From: an uncultured Clostridia bacterium
Lineage (GTDB): Bacteria; Bacillota; Clostridia; TANB77; CAG-508
Reading direction: 5' to 3'
Assembly: GCA_934167445.1 (NCBI GenBank)
Contig: CAKPKJ010000003.1
Location: forward strand, 1 to 64,000
DNA: 64,000 nt
Shown here: positions 18,820 to 27,636 of the stretch, one piece after another
How the letters are laid out: the number at the start of each line of letters is the position of its first letter
How positions within the stretch are numbered: position 1 is the first letter of the stretch
Position numbers and translations under genes: made by a program
Notes under the pieces: model-generated
What the model saw: only the letters and a program-made list of their open reading frames with translations
Database searches by the model: none
What the model was told of the DNA's origin: nothing

Positions 18820-20130
18820 TTATTTATTTTTTCTAAATTTGGCAGGTTGATACGGACTATATTTTAAATCCTCTTTTGTATATTGGTCAGGTCTTAGTCC
18901 TACCCTATTTCGCATTTTATCTAATATTAAAACAGCTGCTACGGTCATTATGCAACCTATGATGATAAATGTGTTTGCTGTTGTTGTAAGTTTTAGTAAT
19001 AATGCACAAGTTAGTGATATGATAGCTGTAAATAAATTTAAAGCCAATTTACTTAATGCTGTAATTTTAGGTCTTATTGTTTTATTTGTAAAATTATTCA
19101 AATATCTAGTCATAAGTGCGTTATATGGTCCTTTAAATGCATATTGTACTAGATATAATAGAAATATTAAAATCAAAGATGATTTTGATAATTCCTCGTT
19201 TCCTATAAATCCAATTAAAATACAAGATGTTGTAACAGGTATTGTTAAAAAACCTAATACTTTATTTCTAAAGGCTTTATGAAATCGTTCACTATTTCTC
19301 GCTGTTATTGCTGCTGAAAATTGCAATAATGCAAATATTATACCAAAATATATTTCTGGCACTTGCATTTCGCTAAGCATACTGCTTCTTAAATTTACTA
19401 TACCTAAAATTAATCCCATAAAAACGGCATTTAATAATATTAGCAACTTTATTCTACTTGATTTTTTGAAAAATTTCATCGAATCCTTTAATTGTTTAAA
19501 ATATTTTTTTAAGCTAACTGGTTTTACTTTTTCTTCAACAATTACAGTTTGTCTAAATCTAAATGAAATAACCGTTGATATAACACAACATATAAAGCAT
19601 AAAACCATTGGTATGTATCCATTAATTGCAAATGTGAGTCCTGCTATTATTGAAGCAATTCCATCAAATATATAAAAATATGAGGATGATTTTCCATCTA
19701 TTGCAGCAAAAACTTTTCCTCTTTTTTTGCTTGCAGGCAACGAATCATACAGTATATTAGATTCACATATTCCTTTTATTGAATATCCTAAGGCATATAT
19801 AAATTGAATAATAAGCAACTCATAAAAACTTTGCATAAATATCATTGCAAATATGCTTGCTGCATATAAAACATTGCCAATTATAAGACAATTCTTTTTT
19901 CCTATTCGATCTATTACACTTGTAACAGGTAATTGCCAAAAAGTATTTGATAATGTATAAAATGCATCTGCAAACAAGACTTGAGCAGGTGTTAGTCCTT
20001 TTTCCTGTGTTAAAAACAAGAAAATAATTGGGAAGTAAAATAATAAATCCCAGGAAACAGTTTTGTATATAGGAAAAATTTTTACATTTTTATGTTTTCT
20101 TCTTCTTGCAGGTTCTTTAGTATTTTTCAT
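18820..20130 (-). CDS. MFS transporter
   Basis: About 436 residues from the ATG at 20130, which has AAGGAG upstream (a longer frame from 20187 does not). Twelve membrane helices are visible. The loop motif between helices 2 and 3 is VTSVIDRIGKKNCLIIGN, the typical MFS G-x-x-x-D-R-x-G-x-K signature. Substrate unknown; the nearest relatives by feel are drug/proton antiporter-like single-domain transporters. Confidence 0.85.
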   Translation of the reverse strand: MKNTKEPARRRKHKNVKIFPIYKTVSWDLLFYFPIIFLFLTQEKGLTPAQVLFADAFYTLSNTFWQLPVTSVIDRIGKKNCLIIGNVLYAASIFAMIFMQSFYELLIIQFIYALGYSIKGICESNILYDSLPASKKRGKVFAAIDGKSSSYFYIFDGIASIIAGLTFAINGYIPMVLCFICCVISTVISFRFRQTVIVEEKVKPVSLKKYFKQLKDSMKFFKKSSRIKLLILLNAVFMGLILGIVNLRSSMLSEMQVPEIYFGIIFALLQFSAAITARNSERFHKAFRNKVLGFLTIPVTTSCILIGFIGNEELSKSSLILIFLLYLVQYAFKGPYNALMTRYLNNFTNKTIRPKITALSKLALNLFTAIISLTCALLLKLTTTANTFIIIGCIMTVAAVLILDKMRNRVGLRPDQYTKEDLKYSPYQPAKFRKNK

Positions 20131-20233
20131 TTTTTTCTCCTTGTTTTGATATAAAACTATCATAACAAAATAACAAAATTTTGACAAGTTTTTTTATTAT
20201 ATTTTTTGAATTTTTACGTACAATAATATTATT

Positions 20234-20860
20234 ATGAATCAAATATTAAAAATAAATAATTCTAATGAAAAAAGAAGCAAAACTTTTTTTAAATTTCAAT
20301 TGTTTTTTTCTATTTCAATAATATTATCACTACTTTTGGGGATATTCTATATTATATATTCTATTCAAATTTCAGAAAAAGAATCTACTAAACTAATAGG
20401 AAACTATAATATTTATAGATTATATTCTAATTCTAGCAACAATACTAGTTTTAGTGATGCAATACGAAGTCAAATTCTTGGCACAATAGAAATACCAAAA
20501 ATCAACTTATCATACCCTATTTTATCAACTTTAACTGAAGAAAATTTAAAAATTTCTCCATGTAAATTTTATGGTCCTAATCTTGGTGAAAAAGGTAATA
20601 TCTGCATTGCAGGGCATAATTATGATAATGACAAATTCTTTAGTAATTTATATTTATTAGAAATAAATGATACTATATTTATATATGATAATAGCAAAGT
20701 AAAATACTCGTATAGAGTTTTCAATATTTACGAAGTAAAAGAAAATGATTTTTCACCCTTATATGATTATGACAAAAATAATAAAGAACTAACTTTGTTA
20801 ACTTGTAACAATGTAAACAAACATAGAATTGTTGTTAAAGCGATACAATCAAAACAATAG
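20234..20860 (+). CDS. Sortase (class D-like)
   Basis: 208 residues: an N-terminal membrane anchor (about 24-46) and a beta-barrel catalytic domain with TIEIPKINLSYPI, catalytic His in CIAGHNYDNDKFF, catalytic Cys in ELTLLTCNN and Arg in KHRIVVKA. It attaches LPXTG proteins to the cell wall; the convergent gene at 20903 encodes an LPKTG protein and is the obvious substrate. No ribosome binding site is visible before the ATG, so the transcript may be leaderless or poorly translated. Confidence 0.88.
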   Translation: MNQILKINNSNEKRSKTFFKFQLFFSISIILSLLLGIFYIIYSIQISEKESTKLIGNYNIYRLYSNSSNNTSFSDAIRSQILGTIEIPKINLSYPILSTLTEENLKISPCKFYGPNLGEKGNICIAGHNYDNDKFFSNLYLLEINDTIFIYDNSKVKYSYRVFNIYEVKENDFSPLYDYDKNNKELTLLTCNNVNKHRIVVKAIQSKQ

Positions 20861-20889
20861 ACCTTTATATTGCATAATATAAAGGTCTA
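20858..20889. terminator. Shared bidirectional terminator
   Basis: TAGACCTTTATAT (20858-20870) pairs perfectly with ATATAAAGGTCTA (20877-20889) around a 6-base loop, followed by TTTCTTTTCTT. It separates the convergent sortase and LPXTG genes. Confidence 0.85.
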
Positions 20890-20902
20890 TTTCTTTTCTT
20901 AA

Positions 20903-21292
20903 TTATATATTTTTATATTCTTTAACTTTTTTATAAGCATATATTGCTGATATACCAAAGATTACAACTAATGCAGCTATTGGTAATGAACTTGCTACAC
21001 CTGTTTTTGGTAAATTTGTGCTATTATTATAAACACTTGAATTGTTTGATTTGTTAGTGTTGTTTGTAGTATTATTTGTTTTATTTGTGTTGCTTGTGTT
21101 ATTAGTACTAGCATTGTTGTTTGTATTAGCAGAATTTGTATTATTACCTGTGCTAGAACTATTAGTTAGTAATGTATTTGATATGTCATTAAATCCGGCA
21201 TTGTCTGCTGCATTAACTATTGTACACATTAAAACTAAAACCACACTTAAAATTAAAACTGAAAATGCTTTGATTAAATTTGAATTTTTCAT
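20903..21292 (-). CDS. Minimal LPXTG cell-wall-anchored protein
   Basis: 129 residues: a signal peptide (about 1-29, ending VNAA), about 60 residues of almost pure Asn/Thr/Ser, then LPKTG, a membrane helix (SSLPIAALVVIFGISAIYAY) and a basic tail. It has every sorting signal but no recognisable folded domain, so it may be a spacer or adhesin stalk, or the rest may have been lost. It faces the sortase gene tail to tail. Confidence 0.88.
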   Translation of the reverse strand: MKNSNLIKAFSVLILSVVLVLMCTIVNAADNAGFNDISNTLLTNSSSTGNNTNSANTNNNASTNNTSNTNKTNNTTNNTNKSNNSSVYNNSTNLPKTGVASSLPIAALVVIFGISAIYAYKKVKEYKNI

Positions 21293-21348
21293 ATTGATAT
21301 CTCCTCTACTTTTCTAATTTTTTATTATTATTATTACAATCATTCTTA

Positions 21349-21377
21349 ATTATACAACTTTTTTCAATATATTTCAA
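21349..21377 (-). promoter_or_regulatory. Sigma-A promoter of the LPXTG gene
   Basis: On the minus strand -35 TTGAAA (21377-21372), 17-base spacer, -10 TATAAT (21354-21349), about 57 bases before the start codon. Confidence 0.65.
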
Positions 21378-21525
21378 GAAAAATCGCAATAAATAATAAA
21401 ATAAACATTTTTCTTACGTTCGTTAAATTTATTTTAACCTTAAATATATTATAAGTCAATATATTTCCTCTATTTTTTCTTTACAGTTTCATTACAGAAA
21501 GATTACATATTTTACATTCTTAAGA

Positions 21526-22617
21526 CTATACATTAAATTTAAACAACACAATGTCTCCATCTTGCATTATATATTCTTTACCTTCTTGACGTACTAGTCC
21601 TTTTTCTTTTGCTTGAACCATTCCGCCTGATGATATTAAATCATCAAAAGAAACAACTTCTGCTTTTATAAATCCTCTTTCTATATCTGAATGAATTTTT
21701 CCAGCTGCTTGAGGTGCTTTAGTACCTTTCTTTATTGTCCAAGCTCTAACTTCTGGCTCTCCTGCTGTTAAGAATGACATTAATCCTAATAAATCATAAC
21801 TTCTTTTTATAACCTTGTCTAATCCTGATTCTTCTAATCCCATTGCCTCTAGCATTTCTTTTTTGTCATTATCTTCCAAGCCTGATAATTCTTCTTCAAT
21901 TTTAACACATAGTGGAATCACTTCTGCATTTTCTTGTGCTGCATATTCTTTTACTTTTAAAACTAATGGATCATTTTCAGCATTATCTATTTGACTTTCT
22001 GAAATATTTGCAACATATAATATTGGTTTTGTTGTTAATAAAAATGTTTCTTTCACTATTGGAAGTTCATCTTCATTAAAGTCCAATGTTCTTGCAGATT
22101 TTCCTTCTTCTAATGTTTTCTTTATTCTTTCAAATAAATCAATTTCTGTTTGATATTTTTTATCGGCTTTTAAATTTTTTCTGGCTTTATCTAATCTTTT
22201 ATTTACCATCTCTAAATCTGCAAATATTAATTCTAAATTAATTGTTTCAATATCTCTAATTGGGTCCACGCTTCCATCTACATGTACCACATTTCCATCT
22301 TCAAAACATCTTACAACTTCTACGATTGCATCTGTTTCTCTAATATGTGATAAAAATTTATTTCCAAGACCTTCACCTTTGCTTGCACCCTTAACTAATC
22401 CAGCTATGTCAACAAATTCAATTACAGCATGTGTTGTTTTTTGCGGATTGTACATTTCAGTTAATTTATCTAATCTCTCATCTGGTACAGGTACAACTCC
22501 TACATTTGGTTCTATTGTGCAGAATGGATAGTTTGCACATTCTGCACCTGCTTTTGTTATACTATTAAATAATGTACTCTTCCCCACATTTGGAAGTCCT
22601 ACAATTCCTAATTTCAT
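21526..22617 (-). CDS. ychF: Ribosome-associated P-loop ATPase YchF
   Basis: 363 residues, full length. The P-loop is GLPNVGKSTLFN (about 6-17), switch II lies in DIAGLVKGASKGEGLGNKFL (about 70-90), and the C-terminal TGS domain ends PQAAGKIHSDIERGFIKAEV. It is an Obg-family protein that prefers ATP and associates with ribosomes. It follows thrS by 18 bases in the same direction and may be cotranscribed. Confidence 0.96.
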   Translation of the reverse strand: MKLGIVGLPNVGKSTLFNSITKAGAECANYPFCTIEPNVGVVPVPDERLDKLTEMYNPQKTTHAVIEFVDIAGLVKGASKGEGLGNKFLSHIRETDAIVEVVRCFEDGNVVHVDGSVDPIRDIETINLELIFADLEMVNKRLDKARKNLKADKKYQTEIDLFERIKKTLEEGKSARTLDFNEDELPIVKETFLLTTKPILYVANISESQIDNAENDPLVLKVKEYAAQENAEVIPLCVKIEEELSGLEDNDKKEMLEAMGLEESGLDKVIKRSYDLLGLMSFLTAGEPEVRAWTIKKGTKAPQAAGKIHSDIERGFIKAEVVSFDDLISSGGMVQAKEKGLVRQEGKEYIMQDGDIVLFKFNV

Positions 22618-22635
22618 TATAATTCCTCTTTCTTT

Positions 22636-24564
22636 TTATTTACTTTTATTTTCTACTTCTTCTTTAATTTTAGCTACAAATTCGTCTGCATTTATTGTTT
22701 CATTTTCTGCATTTCCTCTTGAACGAACAGCAACTGTATTTTCTTCAACTTCTTTATTTCCTACAACTAACATATATGGAACTTTTTCAAGTTGTGCTTC
22801 ACGAATTTTGTATCCAACTTTTTCGTTTCTATCGTCAACGACAACACGAATACCTGCTTTATGAAGTTTTTCTTCAATTTGTTTAGCATAATCTAATTGT
22901 GCATCTGCAATTGGTAATATTTTTACTTGTGTTGGTGAAAGCCACAATGGGAATGCACCTTTTGTTTCTTCTATTAAGAAACACATAAATCTATCAAATG
23001 TACCAAGTATTGCCCTATGAATAACAACAGGTCTATGTTTTTCTCCATCTTCTCCAATATATTCTAATTTAAATCTTTCAGGTAATAAAAAGTCTAATTG
23101 GCAAGTAGATACTGTTACATCATGTCCAACAGCAGATTTTAATTGAACATCTAATTTAGGTCCATAAAAAGCTGCTTCTCCTTCTGCCTCATAGAATGGG
23201 ACTCCAAGTTCTTTTAATATTTCTCTTAATTGTCCTTCAGCTTTTTCCCACATTTCGTCATCATCAAAATACTTCTCTTTGTTGTTTTTGTCTCTTAAAG
23301 ATAGTCTAAATTCATAATCTTCAAATCCAAAATCTTTATATACAGATAAAATTAATTGAACTACTTTTCCAAATTCTTCTTTTATTTGATCTGGTCTTAC
23401 AAATAAATGTGCATCATTTTGACACATTTCACGTACTCTTTCTAGCCCACAAACACTTCCACTATCTTCATATCTAAAGTCATGTGCTAATTCTCCAATT
23501 CTTATTGGTAAATCTCTATATGAACGCATTTTGTTTTTATATATTAACATATGATGTGGACAGTTCATTGGTCTTAATACCATTTCTTCATTATCCATTT
23601 TCATAACAGGGAACATATCTTCTTTGTAGTGGTCCCAGTGTCCTGAAACTTTATATAATTCTGTATTTGCAAGTGATGGTGTGTATACATGTTGATATCC
23701 CATTTCTATTTCTTTATCTTGAATATATCTTTCTAATAATCTTCTAACAGTCGCACCATTTGGCAAATACATTGGTAATCCAGAACCAACTAATGGACTT
23801 GTCATAAATAGCTCTAACTCTTTGCCTAATTTTCTGTGATCACGTGCACGAGCTTCTTCTAATTTTTGCATATATTCATCCATTTGGCTTGCTTTCGGGA
23901 ATGATATAGCATAAATTCTTTGCAACATTTTATTATGTTCATCACCTCTCCAGTATGCTCCAGAAGATGATAATATTTTAACAACTTTTACTTTTCCTGT
24001 GCTCTCTAAATGTGGTCCTGCACATAAGTCTGTAAAATCTCCTTGTTTATAAAAACTAATCTCTTCCCCATCAGCTAAATCATTAATTAATTCTTGCTTA
24101 TATGGTTGGCCTTTCATTAGTTCTAAAGCTTTTTCTTTAGGTAAAGAAAATCTTTCTATTGCTAAATTTTCTTTTATTATTTTTTTCATTTCTTCTTCTA
24201 TTTTTGATTTATCTTCTTCTGTAAATGGTTTTTCTACATCAAAATCATAATAAAATCCATTTTCTATTGATGGACCAATTGCAAATTTTGCGTTTGGAAA
24301 TAATCTGTTAACAGCTTGTGCCATAATATGTGATGTTGTATGCCAATAAGCTTTTTTTCCGTCTAAGTCATCTTCTTTAAAAGTATGTATAACAATTTCA
24401 CAATCTTCATTAATTTTATGTCTTAAATCCTCGACTTTACCATTTACACTTCCACATGTTGCATTTCTTGCAAGTCCTTCACTTATTTTTTTTGCAACAT
24501 CTAAAATAGTACTTCCTTGTTCTACCTCTAATATAGAACCATCTGTTAATTTTACTTTAACCAT
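22636..24564 (-). CDS. thrS: Threonyl-tRNA synthetase
   Basis: 642 residues from the ATG at 24564 with AAGGAGG upstream; a longer open frame reaches into the leader and is not the start. It has the N-terminal TGS domain, the editing domain with HTTSHIMAQAVNRLFP and the SAD zinc residues, the class II catalytic core (motif 2 FRYEDSGSVCGLERVREMCQNDAHLF; zinc-binding Cys in RPMNCPHH) and the C-terminal anticodon-binding domain. It charges tRNA-Thr. Expression is controlled by the T-box leader. Confidence 0.97.
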   Translation of the reverse strand: MVKVKLTDGSILEVEQGSTILDVAKKISEGLARNATCGSVNGKVEDLRHKINEDCEIVIHTFKEDDLDGKKAYWHTTSHIMAQAVNRLFPNAKFAIGPSIENGFYYDFDVEKPFTEEDKSKIEEEMKKIIKENLAIERFSLPKEKALELMKGQPYKQELINDLADGEEISFYKQGDFTDLCAGPHLESTGKVKVVKILSSSGAYWRGDEHNKMLQRIYAISFPKASQMDEYMQKLEEARARDHRKLGKELELFMTSPLVGSGLPMYLPNGATVRRLLERYIQDKEIEMGYQHVYTPSLANTELYKVSGHWDHYKEDMFPVMKMDNEEMVLRPMNCPHHMLIYKNKMRSYRDLPIRIGELAHDFRYEDSGSVCGLERVREMCQNDAHLFVRPDQIKEEFGKVVQLILSVYKDFGFEDYEFRLSLRDKNNKEKYFDDDEMWEKAEGQLREILKELGVPFYEAEGEAAFYGPKLDVQLKSAVGHDVTVSTCQLDFLLPERFKLEYIGEDGEKHRPVVIHRAILGTFDRFMCFLIEETKGAFPLWLSPTQVKILPIADAQLDYAKQIEEKLHKAGIRVVVDDRNEKVGYKIREAQLEKVPYMLVVGNKEVEENTVAVRSRGNAENETINADEFVAKIKEEVENKSK

Positions 24565-24608
24565 TTTAAAACCTCCTTGAAATCTATTGTATAACTTTTC
24601 TAACATAT

Positions 24609-24846
24609 AAAAAGCACTCCCAATAGACATTTTTATAATATCTATAGGAGTGCATATATACACGGTTCCATCCTATTTTTTACTTAATTAAAAGATTTTA
24701 ACGTATCTTACCCGTCTAGCTTATTCACCAGAAACTAAAAGAGTTAGTTTTCAAATAGATTTTCTTTAATTGGTTTTCAGCCTATGACCAATTTTCTCTG
24801 TGAAAGCAATTTCTATTTTACTCTTCTCTTATTGTTTTTGCCTTAT
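24609..24846 (-). ncRNA. T-box riboswitch leader of thrS
   Basis: On the minus strand the leader contains the conserved T-box core TGGAACCGTG (24670-24661) followed by an intrinsic terminator: GCACTCC (24653-24647) pairing with GGAGTGC (24620-24614) and then a T-run. Upstream lies a long stem I region containing GAAAACTAACTC (about 24755-24735), where ACT would be a threonine specifier codon. Uncharged tRNA-Thr binding would stabilise the antiterminator and allow thrS transcription. The family is certain; the exact specifier is inferred. Confidence 0.92.
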
Positions 24847-24852
24847 GTTAAT

Positions 24853-24881
24853 AGTTTAATATCTTTTTTACAAAAAGTCAA
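24853..24881 (-). promoter_or_regulatory. Sigma-A promoter of the thrS leader
   Basis: -35 TTGACT (24881-24876), 17-base spacer, -10 TAAACT (24858-24853) on the minus strand, giving a start just ahead of the T-box stem I. Confidence 0.7.
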
Positions 24882-24978
24882 TAGAAATTATTTACTTTTT
24901 TACTTTATTATTGTATAATTTGGAAAGCTTAACAAATTATAATTATATTTGTAGCTTGCTTAGTTGCCAGTTATTTGT

Positions 24979-25054
24979 GCCTGCATAGCTCAGTTGGTAG
25001 AGTGCTACCTTGGTAAGGTAGAGGTCACGGGTTCAATTCCCGTTGTAGGCTCCA
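24979..25054 (+). tRNA. tRNA-Thr (anticodon GGT), CCA encoded
   Basis: A full cloverleaf: acceptor GCCTGCA/TGTAGGC, D-arm with AGTTGGTAGAG, anticodon stem CTACC/GGTAG with loop TTGGTAA (anticodon GGT, reads ACC/ACT), T-arm CGGGTTCAATTCCCG, discriminator T and encoded CCA. It lies back to back with the T-box-thrS unit it would sense, and ends three bases from the sigH stop. Confidence 0.96.
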
Positions 25055-25057
25055 CTT

Positions 25058-25699
25058 TTATTCAAACATATTTTTCGTTGCTTTTTTGCGAATTCTTTGT
25101 ATCGCATTATCAATTGATTTTACAGGAGTGTTTAATTTCTTAGCAATCACTGTATAACTTTCTCCATTTAAAAATCTACTTAAAACTTTTTGTTCAAATT
25201 TACTTAGATTTTTATTAACAGCTGTTTCAACCTCATTATATTGTTCTTGTTTCATAATTGTTTCTAGTGGATCTTCAATTGTTTTACTGTTAAATGTTTC
25301 AAGTAATTCTACACTATCATCATCATTGTTCTCATATGCCGCAGTGTTTAATGATAAATATGAGTTAAGTGGTTGATGTTTTTGCCTATTGGATGTTTTT
25401 ATTGCAGTTATTAACTGTCTTTCTATACAAATGTTAGCAAATGATTTGAATGAGTTTTGCTTTTCAGCATTATAATTTTTTATTGCTTTAAATAATCCTA
25501 TCATTCCTTCTTGAACTGTATCTTCTTTTTCTGCCCCTATAATAAAGTATTTACTAACTTTTACATTTACCAAATCTTTATATTTTTCTAATATATATGA
25601 AAGCGCTTCTTCATCACCATTTTTTATTTCTGATATAATTTGTTCATCTGTTAAATTTTGATATTTACTTGTTGTAAAGAAAACATCCTTTTTCTGCAT
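25058..25699 (-). CDS. sigH: Sigma-70 family factor, SigH (Spo0H) type
   Basis: 213 residues. Region 2 is visible as VQEGMIGLFKAIKNYNAEKQNSFKSFANICIERQL (about 66-100) and region 4 as LSKFEQKVLSRFLNGESYTVIAKKLNTPVKSIDNAIQRIRKKA (about 163-206). Both match the transition-state and early sporulation factor SigH. A start at 25699 is 10 bases after GGAGGT. Confidence 0.9.
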   Translation of the reverse strand: MQKKDVFFTTSKYQNLTDEQIISEIKNGDEEALSYILEKYKDLVNVKVSKYFIIGAEKEDTVQEGMIGLFKAIKNYNAEKQNSFKSFANICIERQLITAIKTSNRQKHQPLNSYLSLNTAAYENNDDDSVELLETFNSKTIEDPLETIMKQEQYNEVETAVNKNLSKFEQKVLSRFLNGESYTVIAKKLNTPVKSIDNAIQRIRKKATKNMFE

Positions 25700-25778
25700 C
25701 TGTCAAAATACCTCCAAATGTGCTTTTTTAGTATTATATATGTCATTTTCAGCATTGTCAAGGAATATTTATAAATTA

Positions 25779-27113
25779 TTACTCTACCTTTGTATAAGTG
25801 TCGGCTTTTAAGTTTGGAATAGCATTAAAACTATATTCAATTCCGGTGCTACTACTTTTCCATATTCCTTTAGGTAATGCTGCCCAAGTATTTCCATTCC
25901 CCTTAAAAGAAAATTTGTCTCCCAAAGAAATTTGTTTAAGATTATTCATTTCTTCAAAAATATTAGATAAGTTTGACATATTAGTAGTATTCCAATTAGA
26001 TATATTCAAATTTTGTACGCTTGAGCAATTATAAAACACCTTATAACCCGCAATTACATTTGATGTATTCCAATTGCTTACATTTATATTTGTTAATGAT
26101 GTACAATTATAAAACATATTTCCTATGTCAGTGAAATTACTTGTATCCCAATTTTCTAGACCATCTATTTCTTTTAAATTTGTACAATCCGAAAACATTG
26201 CAAAAAAACTTTTCCCCTTTTGAGTATTCCATTTTCCTAATTTAATATTCTCAATGTTATGACATTCAGAAATCATTCCATTAAAATTCTCTCCATTAGA
26301 AACATCCCAATTTTCAAGTACCAGACTTGTTATTGAATTCATTTTTGAGAAAGCCCAGCGATAATCAGTAATTGTTGATACATTTAAATCATTTATATCA
26401 AAATTTTTCAAATTTGTATCTCCATAAAACATTGCATTTATACTTTTACAATTAGATGTGTCAATTTTAGATAGTCCTTGTATTGTTGTACAATTTTTTA
26501 ACGCTCCAAAGCTTTCTTTTAAATTTGTAGGTTTTATTAGATTTCTAATTTCAACTTTTTCTATATTATCTCTGAATTCAATCCAACTTGTGCCTCCTTC
26601 TACTTCTATATTCTCACATCTTTTTACTAGTTTTTTTTCTTCGTCTATATTATCACCTCTTTGGATAATAATTTCATATGATTCTGTTGTTCCATCTGAT
26701 AATTTATAACCATTATCATATATCATCGCATATGCTGGTTCTGCACTTTTGTCTATTTCTACGTCACCATTTAAAAATATATTTAAAGCTGTATTATCTA
26801 TTATTATTCTTGCTGGAAAATCCTTTGAATTTATTTCTTTGATTTTTTCTTTTATTCCAATAGTAGAATTTAATTCATCTTTTAACTTATTGAAATCCAT
26901 TCCTTCTGCATTTTTACTTGCCGTTACTGCTAATTTTGCCTTTTCCACTGCTCCAAACTCTTTACTTTGCTTAACTGCTTCTTGGGTTTGTGTTAATATT
27001 CCATTTTTTCCTATAAGCATTAAAATTGATATACTTGCTAAAATTAATAGGACAACTATTGTCACTATAAGCGCAATTAGTGTTATTCCTTGATTTTCTT
27101 TTATTTTTCTCAT
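25779..27113 (-). CDS. Pilin-like N-terminus fused to BspA-type (DUF285) leucine-rich repeats
   Basis: 444 residues. The N-terminus has a prepilin-like site, NQG-ITLIALIVTIVVLLILASI (about 8-31), but position +5, normally Glu, is Ala. After a helical segment and a beta-rich region, residues about 190-420 are tandem DUF285 repeats with the pattern LxxWDTSNxxxxxxMFxxCxxL, as in surface adhesins of the BspA type. Probably a surface-displayed protein that is processed or membrane-held by the pilin-like helix. It is divergent from an XRE repressor whose palindromic boxes overlap its promoter region. Confidence 0.85.
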   Translation of the reverse strand: MRKIKENQGITLIALIVTIVVLLILASISILMLIGKNGILTQTQEAVKQSKEFGAVEKAKLAVTASKNAEGMDFNKLKDELNSTIGIKEKIKEINSKDFPARIIIDNTALNIFLNGDVEIDKSAEPAYAMIYDNGYKLSDGTTESYEIIIQRGDNIDEEKKLVKRCENIEVEGGTSWIEFRDNIEKVEIRNLIKPTNLKESFGALKNCTTIQGLSKIDTSNCKSINAMFYGDTNLKNFDINDLNVSTITDYRWAFSKMNSITSLVLENWDVSNGENFNGMISECHNIENIKLGKWNTQKGKSFFAMFSDCTNLKEIDGLENWDTSNFTDIGNMFYNCTSLTNINVSNWNTSNVIAGYKVFYNCSSVQNLNISNWNTTNMSNLSNIFEEMNNLKQISLGDKFSFKGNGNTWAALPKGIWKSSSTGIEYSFNAIPNLKADTYTKVE

Positions 27114-27144
27114 TATATATTACCTCCTCTTTTGTATTATCTTG

Positions 27145-27241
27145 TTAAGGAATTCCTTAATAAGATATCATAGTAGCACTTTAAATTCAATAGTTTATTA
27201 AGAAATTCCTTAATTTTTATTTGTATTAAGGTTTTCCTTAG
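27145..27241. promoter_or_regulatory. Three palindromic operator boxes between the BspA-like gene and the XRE regulator
   Basis: TTAAGGAATTCCTTAA (27145-27160, perfect palindrome), TTAAGAAATTCCTTAA (27198-27213) and TTAAGGTTTTCCTTAG (27226-27241). The first lies just after the -10 of a minus-strand promoter (TTGAAT, 17 bases, TATCTT) for the BspA-like gene. The third ends where the -35 of the plus-strand promoter (-10 TATAAT at 27263-27268) should be. The arrangement fits joint control of both genes by the XRE protein. Confidence 0.7.
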
Positions 27242-27302
27242 TGGTTATGCTTCTTCCTTTGATATAATTTTTATATAAATTTATAATAAGGAGAAAATAT
27301 TT

Positions 27303-27539
27303 ATGCAACTTTCAGATGCAACAAGAAAGAGAATTAAAAATTTGTTGAAAGAAAAAAATATGAAACTTTTTGATTTATCTAAATCTGCAGGTGTATCTCT
27401 TCCTACAATTTCAGATTTTTTAAAGAATGATACTAAAAATTTAAGAATGGATACCTTGTTACATATTTGTGAGGGATTTAATATTACATTAAAAGATTTT
27501 TTTAGTGATCCACTTTTTGATGACGTTATTTCAGAATAA
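27303..27539 (+). CDS. XRE-family transcriptional regulator
   Basis: 78 residues, a single Cro/CI-type helix-turn-helix domain: LLKEKNMKLFDLSKSAGVSLPTISDFLKND (about 14-43), with a short acidic tail. The start has AAGGAG upstream. Small stand-alone HTH repressors are usually autoregulated; three matching palindromes lie just upstream. Confidence 0.88.
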   Translation: MQLSDATRKRIKNLLKEKNMKLFDLSKSAGVSLPTISDFLKNDTKNLRMDTLLHICEGFNITLKDFFSDPLFDDVISE

Positions 27540-27590
27540 AAACTCATTTTAAACTACTATATTAGTCTAAAATGAGTTTTTATTTTTTAT
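27538..27590 (+). terminator. Terminator of the XRE gene
   Basis: AAACTCATTTTA pairs with TAAAATGAGTTT (27568-27579) and is followed by TTATTTTTTAT. Confidence 0.8.
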
Positions 27591-27636
27591 ATATACTAAA
27601 TTTTCTTCTATTTTATAACATTTTATGCTATAAATA

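Noticed and set aside
27281..27547. 88-residue frame antisense to the XRE gene
   Set aside because: It is the mirror of a well-supported HTH gene and has no independent start signal.
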